From Roseomonas aerilata DSM 19363 (lineage in GTDB: Bacteria > Pseudomonadota > Alphaproteobacteria > Acetobacterales > Acetobacteraceae), in contig NZ_JONP01000023.1 of NCBI RefSeq assembly GCF_000711725.1, forward strand, positions 1 through 64,000: DNA of 64,000 nucleotides. Reading direction: 5' to 3'. The translations under genes and the position numbers were made by a program. The first letter of the stretch is position 1. Every line of letters begins with the position of its first letter. The notes below the pieces were generated by a model. That model ran no database searches. It saw only the letters and a program-made list of their open reading frames with translations, and was not told the origin of the DNA. Shown here piece after piece: positions 34,622-42,752 of the stretch.

Positions 34622-35179
34622 TCATCTGCGTTGTTTGGCTGGCCGGAGAGCCTCCTCCACTTTCCCACCCTTGCGTCCCATGGACGGGATATTGCGTCGA
34701 AGCTGCGCGAGACTGCCAAGCAACGTCTCGATAGCGGGAGCCGAAAGGCCGTCTACCAGGCGGGCATGCCGCTCCATGATCTCGTCGAATATGGTGTCGT
34801 GCAGGGCGCGTCCCTCCGAGGTGAGGGTCACCGCGAGCCTGCCCCGGGCATCCCCGGGCATTCGATCGATAAGGACCAGCGCACGCTGTTCGAGGGCACG
34901 TAGCGAGCGGCTTACTGCAGCCTTGTCTAGTTCCGCCTCGGTGCCAATCGCGTAGGCGCTCGCGGAGCCCTCAGCCGCCAGAAAGGAGAGGATGCGCCAC
35001 TCGAGAAGCGTGATGCTGTAGCGCTGCCGGAAGAAGGCGTTCGCGGACTGCCGCAACTCGGCGACGAGTTTAGAAAGAACAACAGGCAGGTAGCGGTCGA
35101 AGTCCACCACCTCCGCCGTACCGGCCTGGGGCGTTCCCGCCGCCGGTCGGCGGAAGCGTGTCTCGCGCTGGTCGGCCAT
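34622..35179 (-). CDS. MarR-family transcriptional regulator
   Basis: A 185-aa regulator. The winged helix is central: ITLLEWRILSFLAAEGSASAYAIGTEAELDKAAVSRSLRALEQRALV, then the wing RMPGDARGRLAVTLTSEGRAL. Flanking helices form the dimer. It is divergent from the ferredoxin-reductase gene at 35311 over a 131-base gap that contains three evenly spaced repeats (35235-35273). Control of the Rieske dioxygenase operon by an aromatic effector is a natural inference for this family. Confidence 0.92.
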   Translation of the reverse strand: MADQRETRFRRPAAGTPQAGTAEVVDFDRYLPVVLSKLVAELRQSANAFFRQRYSITLLEWRILSFLAAEGSASAYAIGTEAELDKAAVSRSLRALEQRALVLIDRMPGDARGRLAVTLTSEGRALHDTIFDEIMERHARLVDGLSAPAIETLLGSLAQLRRNIPSMGRKGGKVEEALRPAKQRR

Positions 35180-35234
35180 CCCCGGTGATCACCTCCATAG
35201 TGTGTCCTCAGGTAGCTGCACGGCAGAATTCTCG

Positions 35235-35273
35235 TTGACAACCTATGTTTTTACAACCATTGATTTGACAACA
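35235..35273 (+). promoter_or_regulatory. Three direct repeats TTKACAACM at exact 15-base spacing
   Basis: TTGACAACC (35235), TTTACAACC (35250) and TTGACAACA (35265) are in the same orientation and exactly 15 bases apart, just upstream of the dioxygenase operon. The first and last also read as -35-like TTGACA. MarR sites are usually palindromic, so this array is unusual for the neighbouring regulator. Confidence 0.6.
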
Positions 35274-35310
35274 GAAAGCGGCGGAGGCCGACCTCGCAGG
35301 GAGGGCGTCA

Positions 35311-36498
35311 ATGCGTGAGGCGATCCGCCGTGTCCTGATCGTTGGGGCCGGCCATTCGGGCGGGGCGCACGCGCTCGCCCTCCGGGAACTCGGCTTCGTC
35401 GGGAGCATCACCCTGGTGGGGCACGAAGCGCACGCGCCCTACGAGCGGCCCTCGCTGTCCAAGGGGATCCTCCAGGGGGAGGAACGGCCTCTGCCCCTCG
35501 CAGAGCCCTGGCGCTGGGCGGAGGCCTTCGACCTTCGCCTCTCTACCCTGGCCACGGCCATCGACCGGGTGGCGCGGGAGGTCACGCTCTGCGACGGGCG
35601 CCGCCTTCCCTACGACGCCCTCGTCCTCGCGACCGGCGGGCGGCCGCGTTCGCTGTCGGTGCCGTGCGCCGCAGCCGTGCACCGGCTGTCCACCCTGGAC
35701 GAGGCCCGCGAGCTACGCGGGCGGATGGTCGGCGCCCGCAGCGTGATCGTCATCGGCGGCGGCGTGATCGGACTGGAGGTGGCTGCCAGCCTGCGCGCCG
35801 CCGGTCTCTCGACAACTGTGCTGGAGGCCGGGCCGCGGCTGCTCGGCCGCAACGTGCCGCCCGACGCCGCCGAGTGGATCGCGGCGTTGCACGCTCAGGA
35901 GGGGGTGGCCATTCGGACCGGCGTTGCCATCCGCGCGGTGGAGGGTGACGAGGGCGGGGTGACGGTCCGCCTCGAAGGCGGGGAAGTTCTGGAGGCGGAT
36001 CTCGCCGTGCTTGGCATCGGCATCCTGCCCCGGACGGAGCTGGCCGAGGCGGCGGGCCTGCCCTGCCGCGACGGCGTCCTCGTCGATGCGGGCTACGCCA
36101 GCATCGACGATCCGCACGTCTTCGCCATCGGCGACGTGGCCTCGCGGGAGGGAGTCGGCCGGCAGGAGACGTGGTTCCATGCCGGCGGCTCGGCGCGCGC
36201 CGCTGCTCGGGCGCTGCTCGGGCTGCCGCCGGAGCCGGCGGATGTACCCTGGTTTTGGAGCGACCAGTTCGGCCGGACGCTCCGCGTGGCCGGCGCGCCG
36301 ATGACGGCTGATACGGTGGTGCCGCGCGGCGCTGCCTTCAGTCTCCATCTCCGGTACGGACGGATCGTCGGCGCCGCCGGACTCGACTCGCCGCGGGACT
36401 TCGCGATCGCCCGACGCCTGATCGCGGCCGAGGCCCGCCTCGACGCCGGCCGGGCCGCAGAGCCCGGCACGGACCTCCGCAAGGCCGTGGCCGCGTGA
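35311..36498 (+). CDS. Ferredoxin reductase of the ring-hydroxylating dioxygenase
   Basis: A 395-aa FAD- and NAD(P)H-dependent reductase of the rubredoxin/ferredoxin-reductase type. VLIVGAGHSGGAHALALREL is the FAD fold, YERPSLSKGIL the conserved substrate-side loop, VIVIGGGVIGLEVAASL the NAD(H) fold, and ATGGRPR and VFAIGDVAS the linking FAD motifs. ATG at 35311 has GGGAGGGC upstream. It stands 31 bases before the dioxygenase alpha gene and should move electrons from NADH to the Rieske ferredoxin at 38423, completing the electron chain. Confidence 0.9.
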   Translation: MREAIRRVLIVGAGHSGGAHALALRELGFVGSITLVGHEAHAPYERPSLSKGILQGEERPLPLAEPWRWAEAFDLRLSTLATAIDRVAREVTLCDGRRLPYDALVLATGGRPRSLSVPCAAAVHRLSTLDEARELRGRMVGARSVIVIGGGVIGLEVAASLRAAGLSTTVLEAGPRLLGRNVPPDAAEWIAALHAQEGVAIRTGVAIRAVEGDEGGVTVRLEGGEVLEADLAVLGIGILPRTELAEAAGLPCRDGVLVDAGYASIDDPHVFAIGDVASREGVGRQETWFHAGGSARAAARALLGLPPEPADVPWFWSDQFGRTLRVAGAPMTADTVVPRGAAFSLHLRYGRIVGAAGLDSPRDFAIARRLIAAEARLDAGRAAEPGTDLRKAVAA

Positions 36499-36529
36499 TC
36501 CCTCTCCACCACCACGCCGCGAGGACCGC

Positions 36530-37897
36530 ATGAACCTCTCCGTGCCGCCGGACAGCGTCCGCTCCTCCTTCTCCGACCTGATCGACGACCGGCCCGAGAG
36601 CGGCGTCTTCGCGGTGGACCGCCGCGTCTTCACGGACCCGCGGGTCTACGCCGCGGAGATGCGCCACATCTTCGAGGCCACTTGGGTCTTCCTCGGCCTG
36701 GCATCGCAGGTGGCGCGGCCGCACGACTTCATCACCACCTACATCGGCCGCCAGCCCGTGCTGATGACCCGCGACAAGGACGGCCGGGTGCGCGCCTTCC
36801 TCAACACCTGCCGCCACCGCGGCACGGTCGTCTGCCCCTTCCGGCAGGGCCGGCAGAAGTTCCACGTCTGCCGCTACCACGGCTGGGCCTACGACAGCGG
36901 CGGGCGCAACGTCAGCGTGACGGACGAGGCGATCGGCGGCTATCCTGACGGCTTCCGCGAGGCCGGGCATGACCTGATCCCCGTCGCGCGGCTGGACAGC
37001 TACCGCGGCTTCGTCTTCGCCAGCCTCTCCACCGATGTGCCGGACCTCGCGGAACACCTCGGCGAGGCGCGCGCCTTCCTCGACCTCGTGGCGGACCAGA
37101 GCCCGGCGGGGCAGCTGGAGATCGTGCCGGGCGAGATCGCCTATACCTTCGACGCGAATTGGAAGCTGCAGTTCGAGAACGGGCTCGACTACTACCACTT
37201 CGCCTCCACGCACAGCTCCTACGTCGACATCCTCAAGCGCCGCAAGGAGGTGGCCGCGCCCGGTGCCGGTTTCCCGGAGGAGGAGCCGCCCGACGAGGCG
37301 GAGGGCCAGGGGTGCTTCCACTTCGACCGGGGCCACGCCGTGAACTGGTCGGTGAAGCGCTCGCACCTCTACGGCCGGCCGCTGTCAGCCGATCCTGACT
37401 GGATGGAGGCGACGCGGGCGCGGGTTGGATCGGTGCGGCTGAAGTGGATGCTGCGCCAGCGCAATCTGACGATCTTCCCGAACCTGCAGGTCATCGACAT
37501 CCAGTCCGCCCAGCTCCGCACCTGGCGGCCGCTCGGCCCGAACCGGACCGAGATGGTCTCCCACTGCCTCGCGCCCGTGGGGGAAGCGCCGGCGCTGCGC
37601 GCCATGCGGATCCGGAACTACGAGGACTTCTTCAATCCGTCCGGCCTCGCCAGCTCCGACGACAACGTCATGTACGAGTTCTGCCAGACCGGCTACGCCG
37701 CGGAGGCGGGGCCGACTCAGGGCTACCTGCGCGGCCTGGGCGACAAGGGCGATGCCGGGCCGCACGCAGCGGAGCTCGGCATCGCGCCGCTCGACGCCGC
37801 CTTTGGCCCGCCTGGCTTCGGCGACGAGACGAACTTCCACCCGGGCTACCGCGAGTGGCGGCGCCTGATGCGCCGCGGCGAGGAGGCGGCGCCGTGA
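36530..37897 (+). CDS. Rieske ring-hydroxylating dioxygenase, alpha subunit
   Basis: A 455-aa oxygenase subunit. The Rieske cluster ligands are C94, H96 (NTCRHRG) and C114, H117 (CRYHGW). The mononuclear iron site is in FENGLDYYHFASTHSSYVD with D220, H223 and H228. The length and N-terminal pattern resemble benzoate/anthranilate-type alpha subunits. It would cis-dihydroxylate an aromatic carboxylate or similar ring. It ends in a GTGA overlap with the beta gene, so the subunits are co-translated. The substrate cannot be fixed from sequence, although the large family of benzoate-type enzymes is the closest by eye. Confidence 0.92.
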   Translation: MNLSVPPDSVRSSFSDLIDDRPESGVFAVDRRVFTDPRVYAAEMRHIFEATWVFLGLASQVARPHDFITTYIGRQPVLMTRDKDGRVRAFLNTCRHRGTVVCPFRQGRQKFHVCRYHGWAYDSGGRNVSVTDEAIGGYPDGFREAGHDLIPVARLDSYRGFVFASLSTDVPDLAEHLGEARAFLDLVADQSPAGQLEIVPGEIAYTFDANWKLQFENGLDYYHFASTHSSYVDILKRRKEVAAPGAGFPEEEPPDEAEGQGCFHFDRGHAVNWSVKRSHLYGRPLSADPDWMEATRARVGSVRLKWMLRQRNLTIFPNLQVIDIQSAQLRTWRPLGPNRTEMVSHCLAPVGEAPALRAMRIRNYEDFFNPSGLASSDDNVMYEFCQTGYAAEAGPTQGYLRGLGDKGDAGPHAAELGIAPLDAAFGPPGFGDETNFHPGYREWRRLMRRGEEAAP

Positions 37898-38412
37898 CGG
37901 ACGGGATCGTACCGACCCGCGCGGACGCGCTCGCGATCGCCGCCGCAGTGATCTTCCGCGAGGCCCGCCTGCTCGATCGCGGCGATTGGGACGCCTGGGT
38001 AGGCCTCTACCGGGAGGACGCCCTCTACTGGGTGCCGGCCTGGCTGGACGAATACCGCACCACGGCCGACCCGCTCACCCAGGTCTCCATGATCCACCAC
38101 GACTCCCGCCAGGGGCTGGAGGAGCGGGTCGCGCGGATTGAATCCCGCAAGTCCATCACCGCCCTCCCCCTGCCGCGAACGGTCCACCAGATCGGCAACC
38201 TGGAGGTCGTGGAGGTGGCGCCGCACCGGATCGCCGCTGAATCCGTCTTCGCCGTGCACGTCTACGATCCGCGGCTCGGCAAGGAGCACACGCGGCACGG
38301 GCGCTACGCTCATACGCTCGCTCTGGACCGTGACGAGTGGCGGATCGCGCGCAAGGTGATCACCCTGGCGAACGACCGCGTGCCCACCGTCCTCGACTTC
38401 TACAGCATCTGA
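37894..38412 (+). CDS. Ring-hydroxylating dioxygenase, beta subunit
   Basis: A 172-aa NTF2-fold subunit. It starts at GTG 37894, inside the alpha stop, with AGGAGG upstream. Typical beta features are IFREARLLDRGDWDAWVGLYREDALYWVPAW, SMIHHDSRQGLEERVARIES and the final DFYSI-type strand. The subunit is structural and shapes the alpha active site. The longer frame reaching back to 37444 lies inside the alpha gene and was not used. Confidence 0.92.
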   Translation: MTDGIVPTRADALAIAAAVIFREARLLDRGDWDAWVGLYREDALYWVPAWLDEYRTTADPLTQVSMIHHDSRQGLEERVARIESRKSITALPLPRTVHQIGNLEVVEVAPHRIAAESVFAVHVYDPRLGKEHTRHGRYAHTLALDRDEWRIARKVITLANDRVPTVLDFYSI

Positions 38413-38422
38413 GGGGCGGACG

Positions 38423-38764
38423 ATGGAGAGCCAAGGCTGGGAGAACCAGGCCGGGACGTGGCGCCGCGTCGTCGACGCCGCTGAGATCCTCGAGGACGAG
38501 CCGCTGGCCGTCGAGGCGGACGGCCGCAAGATCGCGCTCTACCGCGTGGACGGGGACGTCCACGCCACGGACAACGTCTGCACGCACGCCTACGCCCTGC
38601 TGTCGGATGGCTTGCTGGAGGGGTGCCAGATCGAGTGCCCCCTGCACAACGCGCGATTCGACGTGCGGACGGGCCGGGCGCTGTCGAGCCCGGCGGAGAG
38701 GGACCTGCGGACCTACCCGGTCCGCGTGGTCGATGGCGGCGTGGAGATCCTGTTGCCGGGCTGA
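38423..38764 (+). CDS. Rieske ferredoxin of the dioxygenase
   Basis: A 113-aa [2Fe-2S] Rieske ferredoxin with C53, H55 (NVCTHAYALLSDG) and C72, H75 (ECPLHNARFD). The second motif keeps the usual CPLH-x-x-x-FD form. It starts 11 bases after the beta stop. It takes electrons from the reductase at 35311 and passes them to the alpha Rieske centre, so this operon encodes a complete three-component dioxygenase. Confidence 0.93.
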   Translation: MESQGWENQAGTWRRVVDAAEILEDEPLAVEADGRKIALYRVDGDVHATDNVCTHAYALLSDGLLEGCQIECPLHNARFDVRTGRALSSPAERDLRTYPVRVVDGGVEILLPG

Positions 38765-38795
38765 ACCGCCGCGGGACGAGGGTTGGGAGGAACGA

Positions 38796-39785
38796 ATGAA
38801 CGACATCGGACGGCGCGCGGCGCTCGGCGCCGGGGCTGGACTGCTGGCGGCGGGGCTGCTCGGAGCAGGGCGCGGGGAGGCGCAGCCGGCCTTCCGGCCG
38901 AGCCGGCCGGTACGGCTCGTCGTGCCCTTTCCCCCGGGTGGGCCCACCGATCTGCTCGGGCGTCTGGTGGCCGAGCGGCTCTCCGTTCTCTGGGGCGTGC
39001 CGGTAGTGGTCGAGAACCGAGCCGGCGGCGGCACGGCGGTCGGCACCAACGTGGTCGCGCGCTCCGCGCCGGACGGGCACGTGATCGGCCTCGTCATCAG
39101 CTCCCACGTGATCAACCCGGCGCTGCGCGACGACCTGCCCTTCGACGCGCTGCGGGACTTCGCCCACGTCACGCAGATGACCGAGGCCCACGTCGCCTTC
39201 GTCGCCAACGCCGCCCTGCCGGCGGACGACCTGCGCGGCATGATCGCGCTCTCGAAGCGCACGCCGGAGGGGCTGTCCTACGCGTCCCCGGGCGTGGGCT
39301 CCCTGTCGCACCTCGTGGGCGAGCTCCTGGCCTCCGCCACCGGCGCGAATATGGTGCACATCCCCTATCCCGGCTCCGCGCCGGCGCAGACGGACCTGCT
39401 GGCGAGCCGCGTGCCGCTGATGTTCGATGTTTGGCATTCCGTGCGATCCCACGTGGAGGCGGGCCAACTCAAGGTCCTCGGCCTCGCCTCGGGCCGGCCG
39501 CTGCCGGGCTGGGAGCGGCTGCCGCTGATCCGGGACATCGTGCCCGGGATCGAGGCGGCCTCCATGTTCGGCATCGTGGCCCCCGGCGGCACGCCGGCTC
39601 CGACCGTCGCCGCACTGGCGGCCGGCATCCGGACCATCCTCCTCTCGGGCGACATGCCGGAGCGGCTGCGCGATCTGGGCATGGAGCCCGTCGCCTCCAC
39701 GCCGGAGGCCTTCACCGCCTACGTCGCGGCGGAGATCGCGCGGTGGCGGACCGTGGTGCGCGAGCGCGGGCTGAAGCCGGCATGA
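38796..39785 (+). CDS. Bug/TctC-type receptor in the dioxygenase operon
   Basis: A 329-aa periplasmic receptor. ATG at 38796 follows GGGAGG, and MNDIGRRAALGAGAGLLAAG is a Tat-like signal with cleavage near GEAQP. VRLVVPFPPGGPTDLLGR is the ligand loop, VVVENRAGGGTAVG and SAPDGHVIGL follow. Its last bases overlap the start of the next monooxygenase (ATGA). Its place inside the dioxygenase operon makes the dioxygenase substrate, or a product, the likely ligand. Confidence 0.92.
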   Translation: MNDIGRRAALGAGAGLLAAGLLGAGRGEAQPAFRPSRPVRLVVPFPPGGPTDLLGRLVAERLSVLWGVPVVVENRAGGGTAVGTNVVARSAPDGHVIGLVISSHVINPALRDDLPFDALRDFAHVTQMTEAHVAFVANAALPADDLRGMIALSKRTPEGLSYASPGVGSLSHLVGELLASATGANMVHIPYPGSAPAQTDLLASRVPLMFDVWHSVRSHVEAGQLKVLGLASGRPLPGWERLPLIRDIVPGIEAASMFGIVAPGGTPAPTVAALAAGIRTILLSGDMPERLRDLGMEPVASTPEAFTAYVAAEIARWRTVVRERGLKPA

Positions 39786-41458
39786 CGGGCGAGCTGATCC
39801 GAAATCCGTCCCCCGTGGGAGAGGTGTTCCCGCCCGTCGTCGCGGAGGCGGCGGACGGTGCCCCGGGCTACCGGCGTTCGCCCGACCAGGATCGCGTGGC
39901 CCCGGCGCGCCATCCCGTGGTGGTGGCCGTGGTGGTGGTAGGCGCCGGCCCAGTGGGCCTCACCGCCGCCATCGACCTGGCGCAGTCCCTCGAAGGAACC
40001 GGCCAGGACGTGCTGCTGCTGGACGACGACGACCGCCTCTCCGAAGGGTCGCGCGCCATCTGCTTCGCCAAGCGCACGCTGGAGGTGTTCGACCGACTGG
40101 GCTGCGGCGAGGCCATGGTGGAGAAGGGCGTCACTTGGAACCGCGGCCGCGTCTTCCACCAGGAGGAGCCGGTATACAGCTTCGACCTCCTGCCCGAGGG
40201 AGGACACCGGCGACCAGCCTTCATCAACCTCCAGCAGTACTACGTAGAGGGCTTCCTGCTGGAGCGCGCCCGAGCGCTGCCAGGCCTGGAGATCCGCTGG
40301 CGCAACCGCGTCACCGCCGTGGCGCAGGACGACGAGGCCGTGACGCTGACGGTGGAGACACCGGAGGGCTCCTACGCGCTGCGCGCGGGCTACGTCGTGG
40401 CCGCGGACGGTGCCCGCTCTCCCATTCGCCGCGCCATGGGGCTGGAGAGCCGCGGCCGCTCCTTCCGCGACCGCTTCCTCATCGCCGACGTCCGCATGAC
40501 GGCCGATTTTCCCGCCGAGCGCTGGTTCTGGTTCGACCCGCCCTTCCACCCGAACCAGTCCGTGCTGCTGCACTCCCAGCCCGACGGCGTCTGGCGCATC
40601 GACTTCCAGCTCGGCTGGGACGCAAACCCGGAGGAGGAACGGCGGCCGGAGCGGGTGATCCCGCGCGTGCAGGCGCTGCTGGGGCAGGATACCACCTTCG
40701 AGCTGGAATGGGTGAGCGTCTACACCTTCTCCTGCCTGCGGATGGAACGGTTCCGCCACGGGCGCGTGCTCTTCGCAGGCGATTCCGCCCACGGCGTCTC
40801 GCCCTTCGGCGCGCGGGGTGCGAACAGCGGCGTGCAGGACGCGGATAACCTCGCCTGGAAGCTCGCCCTGGTGCTGCGCGGCGAGGCGCCGGACTCCCTG
40901 CTGGACAGCTACGATTCCGAACGCGTGGCGGCCGCCGACGAGAACATCCTGAACTCCACCCGCTCCACCGACTTCATCACGCCCAAGAACGAGAGCAGCC
41001 ACACCTTCCGCGACGCGGTGCTAGACCTCGCGCGGGACTGCGCTTTCGCCCGCCGTATGGTGAACAGCGGTCGCCTCTCCCTGCCCACCACATACGACGC
41101 TTCGCCGCTGGGCACGCCGGACGCGGATTCCTTCGCCGGGGCGATGGTGCCGGGTGCCCCGGCGCTCGACGCACCGCTCGCCGGAGGCTGGCTGCTGGAG
41201 CGGCTGGGCGGTGGCTTCACCCTGCTGCACCCCGGCGGCGAGACGCCCGCCCTGCCGGAGACCGTGCCGCCCCTGCACCTCGTCGCACTCACGCCAGAAG
41301 AGGATGCCGAGGGGCTGGCCGCCGTCCGATACGACGCGCGCCCCGGCACCACCTACCTGATCCGCCCGGACCAGCATGTCTGCGCCCGCTGGCGCCGCTT
41401 CGACGCCGGGGCCATCCGCACCGCCCTGCGCCGCGCCACGGGAGCCCCGGGATGCTGA
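39782..41458 (+). CDS. FAD-dependent aromatic monooxygenase (MhpA-like)
   Basis: A 558-aa flavoprotein hydroxylase. After a 40-residue N-terminal extension it has VVVVGAGPVGLTAAIDLAQ, with the FAD acidic strand LLLDDDDRL, VVAADGARSPIRRAMG, and RVLFAGDSAHGVSPFGARG followed by NSGVQDADNLAWKL. That last signature is typical of 3-(3-hydroxyphenyl)propionate-hydroxylase-like enzymes. The start ATG overlaps the receptor stop. The very long frame extending upstream from here is antisense or out-of-frame to the receptor and was discarded. It is followed by DUF2783 and MBL genes, a trio that appears to recur around such hydroxylases. Confidence 0.88.
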   Translation: MTGELIRNPSPVGEVFPPVVAEAADGAPGYRRSPDQDRVAPARHPVVVAVVVVGAGPVGLTAAIDLAQSLEGTGQDVLLLDDDDRLSEGSRAICFAKRTLEVFDRLGCGEAMVEKGVTWNRGRVFHQEEPVYSFDLLPEGGHRRPAFINLQQYYVEGFLLERARALPGLEIRWRNRVTAVAQDDEAVTLTVETPEGSYALRAGYVVAADGARSPIRRAMGLESRGRSFRDRFLIADVRMTADFPAERWFWFDPPFHPNQSVLLHSQPDGVWRIDFQLGWDANPEEERRPERVIPRVQALLGQDTTFELEWVSVYTFSCLRMERFRHGRVLFAGDSAHGVSPFGARGANSGVQDADNLAWKLALVLRGEAPDSLLDSYDSERVAAADENILNSTRSTDFITPKNESSHTFRDAVLDLARDCAFARRMVNSGRLSLPTTYDASPLGTPDADSFAGAMVPGAPALDAPLAGGWLLERLGGGFTLLHPGGETPALPETVPPLHLVALTPEEDAEGLAAVRYDARPGTTYLIRPDQHVCARWRRFDAGAIRTALRRATGAPGC

Positions 41459-41679
41459 ACACCGAGTCCAACATGGCCGCACCGGACGTCTTCTACGAGG
41501 CGCTACTCGCCGCCTACCAGGACCTCACCCCTACGCAGGCACGGACGGTGGATGCCCGGCTGATCCTCCTCCTCTCCAACCATATCGGCGACGCCGCCGT
41601 GCTGCGCGAGGCGCTGGAGCGCGCGCGCCAGGGCATTGCCCCCGCCGGGCACGATGCCGTCCTCGCAGCCCGAGCCTGA
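41452..41679 (+). CDS. DUF2783 small protein
   Basis: A 75-aa protein that matches the DUF2783 pattern: DVFYEALLAAYQDLTPTQARTVDARLILLLSNHIGDAAVLREALERAR. It overlaps the monooxygenase end by seven bases. Proteins of this family are short, all-helical and usually found beside flavin hydroxylases, but their role is unknown. Translational coupling suggests a partner protein of the monooxygenase (inference). Confidence 0.85.
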   Translation: MLNTESNMAAPDVFYEALLAAYQDLTPTQARTVDARLILLLSNHIGDAAVLREALERARQGIAPAGHDAVLAARA

Positions 41680-41692
41680 ACAGGAGAACCGC

Positions 41693-42673
41693 ATGTCCGG
41701 CTTCGCCAGCGCGAACGACCTCTCCGAGAAGACCATGTCCTTCGACGAGCTCGCCCCTGGCCTCTACGGCTACACGGCGGAGGGCGATCCGAATTCCGGC
41801 GTGGTGGTGGGCGACGACAGCGTGCTCGTCGTCGACGCGCAGGCCACGCCCCGCATGGCGGCGGACGTGATCGCGCGCATCCGCCAAGTGACCGATAAGC
41901 CGGTGAGGCACGTGGTACTGTCACACTACCACGCCGTCCGCGTCCTCGGCGCCTCCGCCTACGAGGGCGCGGAGATCATCGCCTCCGACATCACCCGCGA
42001 CCTGATCGTCGAGCGCGGCCAGCAGGACATGGACAGCGAGATCGGCCGCTTCCCGCGCCTGTTCCGCGGCAAGGAGAGCATCCCCGGCCTCACTTGGCCG
42101 CACGTCACCTTCCGGAAGAAGATGACGTTGTGGATGGGAAGGCGGGAGGTGCAGATCATCCAGATCGGCCGGTCCCACACCGCCGGCGACACGGTGGTGT
42201 GGCTGCCGAAGGAGCGGGTGCTCTTCTCCGGCGACTGCGTGGAGTACGGTGCCACCCCTTATTGCGGCGACGCGCATTTCGCGGACTGGCCGGGCACGCT
42301 GGAGGCGATCCGGGCGCTGAAGCCGGTCGCGCTGGTTCCGGGCCGCGGCGGGTCGCTCACCACGCCCGATCGGATCGAGGAGGGGCTGCAGGGCACGGCC
42401 GACTTCACCGCCGACCTCTTCGCCATTGCGCGCCGGGGCGTCGCGGCGGGCCACTCCCTGAAGCAGGTCTACGACGAGGCCATGGCCGCCGTGCGCCCGA
42501 AATACGGGCATTGGGTGATCTTCGAGCACTGCATGCCCTTCGACGTCTCCCGCGCCTACGACGAGGCGAAGGGGCTGGACCACCCGCGCATCTGGACCGC
42601 CGAGCGCGACGTGGAGATGTGGCGTGCGCTCGAGCACGGCTCCGAGATGAAGTCGGCCGAACTCGACCGCTAG
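41693..42673 (+). CDS. MBL-fold hydrolase-like protein with altered metal motif
   Basis: A 326-aa metallo-beta-lactamase-fold protein. The usual HxHxDH reads SHYHAVRVLGAS here (H78, H80, then V82 and R83 in place of Asp and His), so part of the binuclear zinc site is missing. Downstream motifs survive: SHTAGDTVVW (H162), VLFSGDCVE (D181) and PGRGGSLTT. ATG at 41693 is preceded by AGGAG. It is the last gene of the operon, with 79 bases to the next receptor gene. It may hydrolyse a ring-opened lactone or thioester product; the substrate is unknown. Confidence 0.85.
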   Translation: MSGFASANDLSEKTMSFDELAPGLYGYTAEGDPNSGVVVGDDSVLVVDAQATPRMAADVIARIRQVTDKPVRHVVLSHYHAVRVLGASAYEGAEIIASDITRDLIVERGQQDMDSEIGRFPRLFRGKESIPGLTWPHVTFRKKMTLWMGRREVQIIQIGRSHTAGDTVVWLPKERVLFSGDCVEYGATPYCGDAHFADWPGTLEAIRALKPVALVPGRGGSLTTPDRIEEGLQGTADFTADLFAIARRGVAAGHSLKQVYDEAMAAVRPKYGHWVIFEHCMPFDVSRAYDEAKGLDHPRIWTAERDVEMWRALEHGSEMKSAELDR

Positions 42674-42752
42674 CGGCGTGATCTGTTCCGCCAGTGCGGG
42701 TTTCCGCACCGGCCTACGTTTCATTCAGAGCACAGAGCGAGGATGGCTCAAC

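Noticed and set aside
38783-39781. Very long plus-strand open frame that would extend the monooxygenase at 39782 upstream to give 891 residues
   Set aside because: The upstream part is an alternative frame of the TctC gene, is arginine- and proline-rich and has no domain. The ATG at 39782 overlaps the TctC stop, a normal coupled start.
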